A DNA stretch of 64,000 nucleotides from Gorsachius magnificus (GCA_034008185.1 CM067081.1:184595510-184659509), one strand, 5' to 3'. Counted from the stretch's first letter, positions 11,001 to 24,699 are shown. The notes: generated from the letters alone by a model not told the origin. Numbers and translations are program-made.

Positions 11001-14000
11001 TTTCCATTATACAGATTTAACATATAATTTTAATTATAGATTTTACTCTTACTGATGTTATTACTTCAGGTTTAGACAATTGTGCTGATGCAGTTAAAAG
11101 GAAACCTGCAAAAATCACTATTGATTTCCTATAATGGTTTAGAACATTTTTTTAGTAGGGAAGCAACTTAAAAACATGTGTTAGCAAGAGAAAATGCTAA
11201 CACATTTGTTCTTCAGGTGCAGATTTTTTAAATCTATGTGACTATCCCAAGTTATAAAATGAACATGATAAAAAAATTTCCTCTCTTTAGATGCCATTAC
11301 TGCATAACAAAAGAAAAGTTGGTTAGAGGGCACATAAGTGTGATTATATTTTTGCACTCTTCATTCTTTAAGAATTTTTAGCATTTTTAAGAAACCTGCT
11401 TTTTTTTTAACTGCCAGACATCTAAAAGTAATTTCATGATCCTCCTCCTTTTTCTCATTTTAAAGCTACAATGTTTCATCATCTTATCTGGAGTGCCTAA
11501 TGGAAACTACATTTTCCTTCTTTGAATTCATTGGAATCCAAATTTCACAGTAGATAAAAGACACATAGAAGTATTTGTATTCCATATAAAGCTGTTGTTG
11601 AACTCTGAAGGGCAGTGCTGTAATCTGTTTTTCAATACCAGTTCAGTGATACTCTGTAACAACTTGTCAAAATAATTATTTCAATTTTTTATCCAAACTG
11701 TTTGTTCTTGTCTTCTGAAACTGAAACTGATTCACAAGCTTATTTTTAACAATAAATGGAGTTGCCTACAATCTATCATGCAGCCTTTTAAAATAAACAT
11801 TTATAAAGCATTTTTTGAGTCAGAAAACAAAGCAGATTTCATCCTCACCTATCTAGGAGCATCTACAGGTTTACAAATGGTCATTGTAGTAAGTGGTCCA
11901 AAATGCAGTATTATGGCACAGTAAATGACAAACTTTATTTTAGTATAAACATATAGAAACATAAACATAGTTCAATATGCTTATAAGTAGTTTAATATGT
12001 TTAAATAATAATTTAAATAATAGCAAATATGCATAATAAACCTTTAGCATGATTTGAATGAGCAACGCCCCTTTCTATCAAACACGTGCAGTGGAGGTCA
12101 ACAGAAAAGAGCCACCCACAACTAACCCCAGTGCTGAACTGGAACTCAGAAGACACTTAGATTTGACCACGGGCTTTGCCAGAGATTTTCTACGGGACTA
12201 AGGCAAGCAACACTGTCTCTGGCACTCAGTGGGAGGAATGTCAGGGTCATTACTAAGCGTGCATGCTGAGCCATGAAAGACTGGCAGAGAGCATGAGAAA
12301 AAAAGAGATTTACATTTTCTTGAGGCAAAAAACTAGTCACTCGGTCCGTCAAATACAGGAGAGAGCAGTTATTCTAACAAAAAGAATTTGTGTATCAAAG
12401 GAAGTGAAATAATGCCCATTTTATTTTTTTTTAAAAAGAGCTAGGCTCCTTCCTTATCAAGAACAGAACACACTATTTTTTGTCTAGACCCCCTCAGTGG
12501 ATGAGAGCTCCCATGCAGGAGGTTCCCTCTCTCCAGTTCAAATTGGAGGTATAAAGTATGTGGGAAAAAAGAAACCTTGACCAGAGACAGCTTTCTGATT
12601 TAATTTCAGTATGCACAGATTAAGCACAGGTCTTGTTTTATTTCTTGCTTCAATAATTATTTGCAACTCTGCTGTCTGTTTTGGACACTGTGACTAAATC
12701 TCACAAACAGGAACCCCAGGGGCTACAAAGCGTGTTTGCATTTCAAATGCACAAGACAAGTGGAGAATTGATGTTGTGGGCCCAAGAGAAAATGTATTCC
12801 AATGACAACCAAGACGGCTCTCTAGCCTAAAATGAAATACGGGGGCACGCACTTAGATCGGAGCGTTTTCAGACCTGGTGAAAACTATTGTTTCATAAGC
12901 TACATAATTCTCAACTAGCATCTGTATATGTGTCCAGACAGACAATGAGCACCAAAAAGGGATAAAATCAGTTAATCGAGCCCTGTATCAATATTAGTAT
13001 GTGCCTCAAGCAGCACAGATCTTACTGCAAGAAAGCTGATTATTATTCTACCAGACTCAAAACAGCCTAAGGGTTATGCAGTTGTACTTCTAAGTGACTG
13101 CATGGCACTTCCAATATTTTGCAGAATTTTATGCCCACTCTTACAGAGGCACTAGACAAAGCCCCAACTCCATTAACTTTGCCCCAGGTTCCCAGTTGCC
13201 TTTACCCTCCTGCCACGGGATAGAGATGCAAAAATACTAGTTATTTCAACAAATCTATTTCATAACGGCACACCCAAACCAAGTGATGTGGAATGAGCTT
13301 TCACTGGTTAAAATGTTTGCAAGACCTATTTCAACTTTGGGCTGAAGTTGCCAGGTGCCAAAAAAGTTCTTCAGGAAAAAAGGTCAAGTTCTCTACTTTG
13401 ATAACACAGAATTATATTTACAGAAGTAAAAAGTGGAACTGAAGTTATGTCTTCTTTTAACCACCTGCAAATCAAACTTCAGATGTTTGACATTTCCTCA
13501 CAAAGTTGCAAAATTCAAAGGAACCCAATGAAAATCTGAGTATGAATATCTGTTTCATACAGATAGCTTCCACTAATGCACAAATCTCCTGCAATGACAT
13601 GATATTAAGCATTGCTCATTAAGCCTAATTTGCCTTTCTAGAAATAGCACATTATTCATTTTTATTATGTACACTGTGTAATGGTGTCTGAAAAAGATTA
13701 TTTGCTACATACAGATTGAAAGAGTACAAATCCACAACATCAGCCAAACCACCATATCCACTGTATTTAGTAGTAACTTTGGTAAAAATAATTTTTAAAT
13801 CATTTGATACTATGTTATTTGCAAAAGTAAGTAACCATGGCAAATACTATATTGAGAAATACATCTTTACTAGAAATAAACTGGATGGAAAAACTGTCTT
13901 AACAATCAGTGAAACTTTGGACAAAAGAACAGTTCCATAGCAAATTTCCTTTGGAGCAAAGTCAGATATATAATGAAATGAAATTTTCATTACTAAAAAA

Positions 14001-14939
14001 AGCCAAAGGGTGGGTACGTTCCACAGTAGAATACATAAAAATGCTATTTAATGGTAAGTGCATAAAAAGCTAGCAAGCTTTTTATGGTTGGCAGGGGTGG
14101 TGCTGTAATTGAAAAAATGTTGTCTTTTTTTCAAATATATGCTTTCCCTACTCAGGTTTGTTTTTTCCTTTGTTTTTAAATGACTTATCAATTTACTCAC
14201 AAAAATAACGTACAGAAATATTCATTACTATTCTTCATCTAGCATATTTACGTCTCCTTATTTAGAGAAAATAGCTTTGTTTAACTAGCTGCCATATTCA
14301 TTCGATACCACTAGAAGGTGCTCCTCTGTTGAAAGACAATTATTTCTGTCTGAATTGCTTCTCAAAGCTAATTTTCCTGTGATAACTGTGGTTCTGGCCA
14401 GTTGTTTACACAGACTGTAATTGCAACAACCACCCCTGTTATACAACAGCAGGACCTCATATGCCATAGCCATTACCACAGCATGAGAATAACAGATCTG
14501 TTATTGCTCATTTTCTTGATAAAACTGAATCCCAGCTGAGCAGTTAAGTGTTGCCGGAAGGTGAGGAGTGGAAACCATGGTGGAGCTGATGCATTGTAAA
14601 GAGCCACAGTTTCTGTAAGGTTAGGAAAAAAACCCATATTCCTGGAGTAACTGAGGGCAGAATGCATCCCTAGAGAGACATCTGCATGCTTGTGTAAAGG
14701 CTGAAGGCAACAAGAGGGTCCGCATAAAAAAAAGCTGAAGACAACCGTATAAACATAAGCGTGTGATCTACACCAGTTCCACACCAACAGTAACAGGACA
14801 TCAAACTGCATCTGGAAATCCAAGGATCAATAATTCCTATTCTATAGACAACCTTATATGAGCCTCAACCAAAGTAAGATATAGTTTTTGACACCCAGAA
14901 AGGCACTCTGATCACCTCGGGGCACACACAGACTGTCTC
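5023..14939. other. TMEM117 intron 2, no recognised gene
   Basis: Nearly 10 kb of AT-rich intronic DNA. The open frames are short, unrelated to each other in codon use, and none matches a family that I recognise. No CR1 tail (ATTCTATG type) was seen in this stretch on either strand, making it the longest CR1-free part of the intron. Some segments, such as 11,000-11,800, are very AT-rich. Confidence 0.55.
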
Positions 14940-15676
14940 TGCAAGCCCCATGCAATGCTACAGGCTCGGGGAAGAGTGGCTGGAAAGCTGCCTGGTGGAA
15001 AAAGACCTGGGGGTGCTGATTGACAGCCGGCTGAATATGAGCCAGCAGTGTGCCCAGGTGGCCAAGAAGGCCAATGGCATCCTGGCCTGTATCAGGAATA
15101 GTGTGGCCAGCAGGAGTAGGGAAGTGATCGTGCCCCTGTACTTGGTGCTGGTGAGGCCGCACCTCGAATACTGTGTTCAGTTTTGGGCCCCTCACTACAA
15201 GAAAGATGTTGCATTGCTGGAACAGGTCCAGAGGAGAGCAACCAAGCTGGTGAGGGGTCTGGAGCACAAGTCTGATGAGGAGCGGCTGAGGGAACTGGGG
15301 TTGTTTAGCCTGGAGAAGAGGAGGCTGAGGGGAGACCTGATCGCCCTCTACAACTGCCTGACAGGAGGCTGTAGCGAGGTGGGGGTCGGCCTCTTCTCCC
15401 TGGTAACAGGCAACAGGACAAGGGGGAATGGTTTGAAGTTGCACCAGGGCAGGTTTAGGCTAGACATTAGGAAAAACTTCTTCACCGAGAGGGTTGTCAG
15501 GCTCTGGAATGGGCTGCCCAGGGAGGTGGTCAAGTCCTCATCCCTGGAGGTATTTAAAAGAAGGCTAGATGAGGTGCTTAGGGACATGGTTTAGTGGTGG
15601 GATGGCAGGGTTAGGTTAAAGGTTGGACTTGATGATCTTAAAGGTCTTTTCCAACCAAAGTGATTCTATGATTCTA
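14940..15676 (+). mobile_element. CR1 retrotransposon, 3' part with a long open C-terminal RT frame
   Basis: The copy is 5'-truncated and ends with TTCTATGATTCTATT at about 15,675. It keeps an uninterrupted frame of 214 codons (14,950-15,594) matching the C-terminal region of CR1 ORF2, the reverse-transcriptase thumb and tail. Recognisable parts are [80 protein letters not shown], and NGLPREVV near the end. The intact frame and good fit suggest a relatively recent insertion. It cannot move by itself because the endonuclease and RT catalytic domains are missing. This is transposon coding sequence and not a host gene. Confidence 0.95.
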
Positions 15677-15859
15677 TTCTCTTCACGTGTACAACAAAAA
15701 CCTTAACCGAGAGCTGAAATAATTGCAGTTTTTCTAATAAAAAACTTCAGCCTGAGCAATGTCCGAAGTTTTAGGTTTTACATTACCTGGGATTGTATAA
15801 GATTTTGGTGAGAAATGGAAAAGAAAAGAGGAAATGAGGATGGACTGGTGAACTAAGGT

Positions 15860-16002
15860 GAGATTCTGGGATGGCAGTGTTAGGTAAAAGGTTGGACTTG
15901 ATGATCTTAAAGGTATTTTCATGGCAGTGTTAGGTAAAAGGTTGGACTTGATGATCTTAAAGGTATTTTCCAACTTAGACGATTCTATGATTCTATGATT
16001 CT
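15860..16002 (+). mobile_element. CR1 3' tail fragment with internal duplication
   Basis: Only the last part of a CR1 is present: 'ggttggacttgatgatctt' is followed by a tail of three ATTCTATG-like units ending at about 16,002. It lies about 190 bp downstream of the longer CR1 copy, and it contains a 50-bp direct duplication that is listed separately. Confidence 0.85.
15871..15970 (+). repeat. Exact 50-bp tandem duplication in CR1 tail
   Basis: The 50 bases at 15,871-15,920 are repeated without a change at 15,921-15,970. Both copies begin ATGGCAGTGTTAGG and end GGTATTTTC. The unit consists of CR1 3' sequence, so the duplication happened after or during insertion. Confidence 0.95.
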
Positions 16003-16693
16003 GACTAAAAGTGTAAAAGTCTAAAAGTGACCAGTAAGGAATGCAATGTCTGGGCATACTTCGAGAGCCTGGATTTTGTCAGCTCTTCTAGACAACAATC
16101 TAAGAAAGGCCCTTTTCACTGGGAGATGGTAAAGGAAGAAAGTCACCATGCAGTTCAAACAGATTAAACCATTAAAAACTAAGGTCACCCCCCAGGGAGA
16201 AGCTTCCCGCTGGTGAGGAAACATGCATGTGGCCTTTCCCAAATTTCAGTATCACAAGGGAAGCAAGCACAGCATAATCCTCTACTGGAGCACTTTGCAG
16301 AGCCTGTCACAAGCAGCAAACTGACCAAGCTTAGAGGCTACTCAAATGGAGTTTGATTCACCAGACAGGTCTGAATGATCAAAATTGAAATAATCAAAGG
16401 AGAAAGGTGCTGGTGAACTGCGGGAAGAAAACCTTTTCCATTCACCTCTGTATGTTAATATGACAAAAGGCTGTTCGCTGGAAAATCAGATGCTACTACA
16501 GAAAAGCATTCCACCTCTAAAGGTGCATCTCTCTGACTTTTAGATGGATGATAATTTATAGTTCAAGATCTAAGAGAAATAATAAAGACATGTCAATGAT
16601 GCAGCTTTCAGGCCCAGAATGCTTTATGTGCAGCATGATAGTGTGCAGCATCTTAATCTTCAAATAGCCAAAAAAGAGCTCTCCATCTTTTGC
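16003..16693. other. Intronic sequence without recognised feature
   Basis: Unannotated AT-rich DNA between two CR1 fragments; no supported gene. Confidence 0.5.
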
Positions 16694-16789
16694 CTATATA
16701 TATATTTCCTGTAGGAAATATATATGTAGGAAATATAGGAAATATATATAGGAAATAAATATATAGGAAATATATATATTTCCTACAGG
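16694..16789. repeat. AT-rich tandem repeat with palindromic units
   Basis: Units of the form AGGAAATATATA are repeated about five times, with a mirrored TATATATTTCCT at each end. Near 16,700-16,727 the two orientations meet as a near-perfect inverted repeat with 13-bp arms and a 2-bp centre. It directly abuts the 5' end of the next CR1 fragment. Confidence 0.85.
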
Positions 16790-17097
16790 AAAGACAGGGA
16801 AAATCTTTTTAGTAGGGACAGCTGTGACAAGACAAGGGGCAATGGTTTTGAACTAAAACAGGGTAGGTTTAGACTGGATATAAGGAAGAAATTCTTTACA
16901 GTGAGGGTAGAGAAACACTTGAACGGGTTGCCCAGAGAGGTGGTGGAGGCCTCATCCCTGGAAATATTCAAGACCAGGTTGGATGGGGCTCTGAGTAACC
17001 TGATCTGGTTACGGGTGTCCCTGCTCACTGCAGGGGGGTTGGGCTAGATGGCCTCTAGGGGTCCCTTCCAACCCAAAACATTCTATGATTCTACGAT
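16783..17097 (+). mobile_element. CR1 retrotransposon fragment, 3' end
   Basis: The sequence begins in the conserved 'tacaggaaag' block and runs through 'gacaaggggcaatggtttt', 'gttgcccagagaggtggtgg' and 'ggggttgggctagatggcct' to a TTCTATGATTCTACG tail at about 17,095. It is 5'-truncated within the palindromic AT repeat. The coding frame is broken. Confidence 0.95.
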
Positions 17098-20000
17098 CTT
17101 GAGCCGCTAGTGTCTTAACAAGAAACAGGCACAGCAAACAGTACCTGGCACTTGTTTCCTTGAGGTTATGGGGCACTTTCTCAGTTTTGCTGGTCAACAT
17201 TTCCAGCTCATTCAGAAGAAGATTCTTTTGCTCTCAGAGTAAGGAATTCAAACCTCTTCAGTGAGTCAAAAATGCCTTCACTCATTTTGGAGTAGTAGTT
17301 ATTTTAGGAATATCTTGTTAGACTACGTTCAATGTATCTTGTATGTATTGAAAAACAACTATAAATTTTGTCTTGAGGCATTTACAATGGTCACAAAATA
17401 TTCATTGAGGCTCCTTGAGAGGTCTAGTTATAAAGGGCTTCAATTTTAAATAATATAAATTATTCAGTCACAAAATGAATAGTGCCTTTCATAGTGCCAA
17501 AGACAGCTAAGTGACACTGACAGACTTAGGAATACACACACTCTTCCAATTCTGAGGAAGGGGTCTTTGAAGGACTTCACCGTTCCATAATACATCACAC
17601 CAAGGAAACGACTAGAACAGGCTTAACCTGCTTCCCTCAACAAGACGTGTGAGACGGCTTTATGGCATGTCTCTTCAGGGATAAGGTTTGTAACTGTAAA
17701 AATGAGAGGGGCTGAATATATACTTACATTGAACATACCTCAATTGCCACTCTCGATTTTTGTCTTGTAATGTAATTATATCAGGTGTCAATCTGATTTC
17801 CAGGGCACTACCCACAGGAGAAGGTGAGTGAGGAGCCTGCGCTCTGCAGCAAATGGGGTAACTGTTCCAGGGAAAAGTCTTGTCTGGAATAGCAGATCAG
17901 GAACTCCACAGAAGCTCCACATAAAATGTTAGTTGTTAGTTTCTTTTTCACTTCCTATACCTCTTGAAATTCCAACACGTTACACTGTCAAGAGTGAATT
18001 AATTAAGATCCATATTTTTAGTTGCTTACACCTATGACCACACAGATTGGCAAGAGAGCTAGGATATTTGTGGGGGGTTGTTAACTAAAGCTGGGATCTC
18101 TCAAATTTTAGGCCTTGTTGCCTTTCTCTCAAGTAAACTAGAATTAAATATTGTTGCTGCTGTGACTCTCTAGGAACATTTTCCTCGATCCTGCCTTATC
18201 TCTTTATGCACTCTCTGCCATAATATCTCATTTTCATTGTTTGTTTAGCATGTTTGACTTTGAAACTTGTACAGATGTAGTTTCTTCTTTGCTTTAGTAT
18301 TAAATGAAAGTGTGCTTCTTAGCAGACACACATTTCATCTGTATGCCAGAAATAGAAAACATTATTTAGCACATGCATAAGTGAGCCTACAAAGCCCTAA
18401 GCAGCTGTCCACTTTAAAAGATCATACCCCAGTGTTGCAGATGAAAGATGAATTCAAGGCAATGTAAAAGACAGGATGACCTCAGCAGAAGATTCTGCCT
18501 CTTTTCAACTGACAATTTGGTTTTAAATTTTCAGTTTCTCTGGACTTCATACAAATGGCCAAAACCAATGAGTTTCCCAGTATCTAAACAGAAGTAGGAG
18601 GATGAAGGACTCAGTAAATCTGGGGGTTTATGAGTACATGTGAAAATTTGAGAAAGACTTGCTTCTTAGTAACAGGTAGGCAGGAACAAAGACTACAGCT
18701 AACTACTACCTTTATTATTTGCCTTCAGAATGACTGTCAAAGGCATCTAAAAACAGACATATTTTTGTTTAAATTCTGAACAAATTGTTGGAGGCTGAGA
18801 AACTATTCTGGGAGTTATCAGTACAGTCTTTCCTATTCCTGTACTTTATCTTAGCATCCACTGTGGGCTACTGTCAGATACTGAGCCAGAAGCATCACTG
18901 GTTTAATCCACGAAGTTTGTACTGTTCTAAAGTCTCACAAATCATAAAAATGAATAGGTGATAATCACACCTAAATCAGATACTTTGCCTTAACTTACTC
19001 AATGGCCAATTTCAATATGCAAAAGATACTGATTTTTATCATTCTAGGTAATTAAGTGATAGATGCGTAAGACAAAGGAAAAGGCAGAAGTTACTCTGTT
19101 AGAAGTGGAACAGGTGGATAAGGCAATGTGGAAAACATGAAAACATGACTGTTGCCTGTAATTTTTAACTTGTGTCTTAATAAACGATTTTTCTGCATCT
19201 TTGGTTATGTAATCTCAGCAATCGTAAATTCCTGCTTTGCTGAGCTTAAGGGAGAACATCACTTTAAACATTTTAAATGTTTTTGGACATTTATATCAAA
19301 AAGGAAAATACTCAATTTTTTTCTAATTACCATTGTCATTATTAAAATACCATCATAACCATCATCAACTACCATCGGCATTTCTACTTGAAAATTTCAA
19401 GAGAGTCTTGCTCCCAAACACCTATGCAGTCATCTGCTCTGATACTGTGCTGCAGAGATTGGATGGCTGCGGAACTACGCAAAGTGGGAGTCAGTTCTAA
19501 TGAGGCCGTCATAATGGCACCAAGGAACCATAACATGCTGGTGATTGTGCAATAACAAGCAAGGGCTATTTGTGGATTAAATGTCAAAGCATTCCTAAAA
19601 GGTAGTTACGCAATATGTACGGTGGAATTGACTCTGTTTAGGACTAAAATGCGGCTGGCTCTGGAGGGAAACACGGTCCAGGTTAAGAACATCTCACCTT
19701 ACTTAGAAAACAAAAGCAATTATAACACTTTATCTGAACCAAGATTTGAGAAAATGTGGATGAAAAGTCCTTTGTAAAAGCTTCACAAGATCATTGCTTC
19801 TTACAATGAGTTACTCAACATGTACCCTTCTTGCCTCAGCTCACCTTACCCTGAGGCTCTGCTGCTACCTCTACCCAGTCTCCCAGTCTGCCCTTGGGAA
19901 ACTCCTTTCCCACCTGGAGGCACCAGGGAGGGTGTGAATCCTCAAAGCAGAAAAGTCTCTGCAGTTCCTGCCATCCCCTGGCAGCAGCTACCCACTGGGG

Positions 20001-20321
20001 AAAGGCATACTGCCCCTTCTGATGAAAACAGAGAGAAAAGAAAGCAGAAAACTGTTGCCCAGCATCTGAAATGAGGTTATGTATGTACCTCGTCTGTCTC
20101 AAGAATCACATTTAGAAATACTGTGCTACCGCCCTACCTGTCTCATAGGGAACAATTACTCTGGCTAGTCGGTACATTTACAATTTTTTTCATTTTGCCA
20201 TATGCAAAATATCTTTAAGAAAAGTATAAAACACACTTACAATTTGCTAAGTAGTTCTTAAATCCTGAGAATGTATTCAATTTTTTTAAACCCCAGAATG
20301 TTGGGTTTTTTTCATTTTGGA
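17098..20321. other. TMEM117 intron 2, no recognised gene
   Basis: No exon, RNA gene or repeat that I can support. A run at 19,340-19,380 is rich in CAT/ATC triplets but imperfect. Confidence 0.5.
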
Positions 20322-20339
20322 TTTTTTTTTTTTTTTTTT
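20322..20339. repeat. Poly-T tract (T18)
   Basis: An uninterrupted run of 18 thymines, following another T-rich segment (20,280-20,310). Confidence 0.85.
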
Positions 20340-23300
20340 AAAGTAAACATATAGCTTCATAAAGCAGTCACACTCTCTGATCTGGAGTCCCAGCAGGATC
20401 ACAAAAAGAGAAATGTTGTCTGGTACATGAAGGACCTTCAGGCCACTCTGACAGCCCAAGGGGATGTTTGAAAGGGCACAGCATGACCATGGAGATCATG
20501 TTCTCCATGGGGCTCTCCATCAGGCACACGGCGAGGTGATGTTCCACACTAACACTCTCTCCATCTCCTTGCTGTATGGAATAAGGGTAGAAGAAATTTG
20601 TCCCTGCACTAGCTTGCACCTGTACTATGCCCATCAGGCAGCTCCTGCTAGGAATAAACTCACTTCTATTTCTGGAAATCAGGGAACGGAGACATATTAT
20701 TCCTGTTAAGTGGCAGGCATCATTCCAAACTCACTCCCAGTCTCAAATGTGAAGAAGAATCTGAAAGTCACGTCAAAAAGATCAAAACACAGAGTTGACA
20801 CATCAATATTAAGTAGCAATGAACTTATTTTTAGTTTTCAGTCACTGGATGCTAAATATTCTCACTTCCCACTACAGATAATCTGACACATGTAGCTCTT
20901 CTCGCAGCCTCATGCTGCTGCTTGGGGAATGGGAGATGAGCCTTCAGTAAAATCAAAGCTTTCACTGAAGAGAGAATAATCTTTTTGTAGCTACCGCCTG
21001 TACCTCTCTGATTAAACTCTGTAATTTACTACCCAGAGGTAATATGGTATCAGCCTGATTCCACAACTAACAAGAGTGGACGATGGCAGTCTTCTCACCG
21101 AGCCTGAAGAGAGGAAGAAGTAAGATGTTAGGGCTCTTCTAAAAATACAAGAGTAAAAGAAGAAATTAGGAGGTCACTTACATGCTTTTCATTTATATTT
21201 CAAAGGTCACTTGTGGTATCCCTCATGAATGATGTAAAGTTTATTTTAAACAGACAACTTAATTACTGGCAATGCACCACAGCTGGAATCTGATGAGCCT
21301 GCACTCATTCAGTGGCTGGCTGCGAGCTTCTCCCTTTTAATGTTGTTTTTTTTCTTTTTGTTGAGGATTCTGGCTCTCAAAAATGCTTGCTCACAGTAAT
21401 TTGTGCGTTATTATTAGCAAACTGTTAGATTGGCCCCTTGGCACACATTTTATAGGACCAAAATAATCTTACTGTATTGCTTCAACATTTTACTGGAAAC
21501 AAAAGAGGTGAATTGACTGTGAAGCAATCACAGTAGAACTTGAATGCCTTCAACATTAACTTGATCATTGTTATTGAAATTCATACTGAACAAGCTCTGG
21601 AAGACAGTATTTTTTTACCAGCTATCGCATTGGTTGCTTTCTATTAGGCTGAAGTCACCAATGGAAAAGAAAAAAGCAGGAACAAAGTTGCTGGGTATTA
21701 AGTGACAGATCTTATTGTAATGTGAGATACAGAGCTGACAACAGAAAAGAATATACTCTATCAATCAGGTTAGAATTTGATGCAAGTATTGCCATATACC
21801 CATCACTTGTTCATTCCTACAGATGGGGGCACAACTGTTCATATAACTACTGTCAAACGAGAATGGGAAACAGTCTGGCTAAAAACAATCATGCAGAATT
21901 CTTATAACTTTTTTTTTTTTTTACAAACCAGATCACATTCAGTTCATTAGCTATTGCGCAAGCACTACTGTGAAAGTGATATGCCATAGCAACACTAGCA
22001 GCAATACCACAGCCCAGATTTTACGCTAACATGACCCTTCCATCAGGATACTAAATAATCATGTATGTACTATTGTACAAATTTATCCTATGTCTGTCAA
22101 CAGATTCACTTGTCTCACAGGTAGTGCCTTCTCATCCTGACCAAATCCCATTCTGCCTGATTTCCTCCTGCAATCTGCATACGTTCATTGCTCCAGCTGA
22201 TACACACTTTAACTTTCAGCATAAAAGCAGACACTGAAGTCTAACAGGTTTGCAGTATCTTTTAGAGCCTTCCAGATAAGATGTTTGACAAAGAGAGTAT
22301 GCTTTCAGCCAACAGGTCATCAGTGGGTGTTTTGTTCGAAACTGTCTATCATGAAATTGCTCCCAGCATGGCACTACTGCCCATTAAAAAATCTGCAACG
22401 TTAGTGTGTACTCACAGCTCAGTGCGGTTCCTATAATGACTGCTTTATTTATTCACTCCAGTGTCTCTGAAGCTCAGATTATCATTTAATTCTAAACAAA
22501 CTGCCTCCTGTGAACATTTGTAAGAGAGCAACCCATTAAATTCAACATTTATTCAACTGCTCTGATTTGCTTGCAGTATTATGACAATTCCCTTCTTTTA
22601 AAAAATATGGCTTTAGTTCTATATATCTTGTTTTGCATAATTTGTTATAACATATGAAGTATTTCGTTTTCATCCACATGATTTAGAAAAGAACTTAAAA
22701 ATATAAATCTAGGCACATTCACTGGCAACTGAATAAAATCCAGTCTCTGTAATCACAGGCTTTTAATCAGATTTTAAGACATCTTTATAATCACTTAGAA
22801 TCAGAAAAATGGGCAGATAGAAACACACACATTTTGTAGTAAGTATGTTTTTAAAAACTGGTGTATTCAATGCGTAGTCAAAGTGAAGATGCTGGACTGA
22901 AAAAAATAAGGTATTATTTTTTCCAAGTATACTGCCCATTTATCCATACTGATAAAAGTCTATTCAGATGAAAGATGATTTCAAATTTACATGATCAGTT
23001 TATATACATTGATTCAATACTCACAGCCTGAAATTTGTGCCAAAACCCCTCCCACTGACCTCAGAATTTGGGCCTGAGGTTGGAGTACAGAACTGCAACT
23101 ATGCATATGCTGAGAAGGTGCCTATTAAAACACATTTTCTACACACTGAAGACTGTATTATTTTCCAGACAGTGCCCCAAAGCAACATGAAAAATGTGCA
23201 AGAGCTTATTCAGGAATTTCTTTTAAGTCAGGGTTTAAGATTTGAATGCATTTTCTGAAGCATAGTGTCATCGAATAGGGTCAGTTTGTAAGCTCCTTCC

Positions 23301-24699
23301 GCTTTATTACTAAAGCAGAAAATAAATCAAGAAATCTCTTAGATACAAAGAAGATACCACTTTTCCCCACCTCACGTAACTCTCTCATGCAGAACAAAAA
23401 ATAATAGGGGTATATGTTTTTATTTTTTATTTCCCCAAACTTCCAATATTCATCTATGACCTTTCATTTTCCATTGCAAAATAAAAAGCATGTCCGAACA
23501 CAATACCTAACCAAATAGAAGACATGCTTAGTGATGAATCAAAAGAATATAGTGGATAACAGCCAAAAGGCAATTTTAAATTTCCATTTGTTCTGACCAT
23601 ATGCCACAAAGATATAAAGACTGTGCTACACAAAGGCTGTTTTCCTTGGAAATATTTATCATGGGAGATGTTTATCAAATGAAGTAAGTTATTTCTTGAC
23701 GGAAGCACAAGAAATGTAATTGTTTTCTAATCTTGTTTTAAGCACGAGCAGTGTCTTGAAGAAGTCCCTGAAGAGGTTACTGTTCAAAGGCTCCAATGAA
23801 TATTATCAACAGAAAACAGCCCACCGTGTTCTCTAGTCGAGACCTCCACTTCTCAACAATATAGTTTACCTACTCCCTTATCCCTCTATAAACTCAGAGC
23901 TGAAGCCCAAATAATGTTTCCAGCACCCTTCTCCTTCCACTTTTAGAAATGTAACATGCTTGAATTTATTTCTGTTATTTTTATAGTTCATGACAGTCAT
24001 GGCTATCAGACAGTGTCTGTCACAGATGGTAAACTGTATTATGATGTAGTTCTAGCTACACTATTTTTCCAGTTCCATATGCAAACTCAGCAGCATGACA
24101 AGGGACAAAAGAGCAGGAAGGGCATAGAGAAAGAAAATCCTTTCCACTGCTCTTCCTCTAAAGTGAGATGTGCAGACTAATCCTTCTCAATTTCAATTTG
24201 CAGAATACACTGTGAGCCAAGATCTGACAAGGGAAGATTGACTGGTGCTATTTGGTTTCCTGACTGCAGGAAGTTATACATAGGCCACCAGAAACAACCA
24301 GTCACAATTTCCTCCACAAACATAATTTAGCAGAGAAAAATAAATACATGAACAAGGATTAAAAAACCTGAATGGTTTCAAGCAATAATGCATAGGGAAA
24401 AAAAAGGATTAAATAGAGAAAATAGTACAGAAGCAGCAGCTACTTGAAAAGATAGACTAGGGAAATTAAAAACAATAAAGGGGTGAATTCATTAAGTGCT
24501 TGATGCCAGAAGATCCAGAGGGCATACTCAATGAGGATCTCAATAAAAGGAGGGATTTCTAGGCAGTGAAGACATTAAAATAGTGGCAAATAACTGGCAG
24601 GAAAGATTTCAGCATGGGCTATACAAATCTTCTGGAGACCCAGAGATACACTCAAGCTGTAAACCCACATCATCATTATCTCATCCATGCATTCACTAT
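20340..24699. other. TMEM117 intron 2, no recognised gene
   Basis: No supported gene. The part around 21,240-21,480 is rich in TAAT/ATTA-type homeodomain core sites mixed with moderate-complexity sequence, and could be a conserved non-coding element; that is a guess from base composition only. Confidence 0.45.

Noticed and set aside
14950..15594. The 214-codon frame as a host gene
   Set aside because: It matches the C-terminal part of CR1 ORF2 and ends in the CR1 tail.
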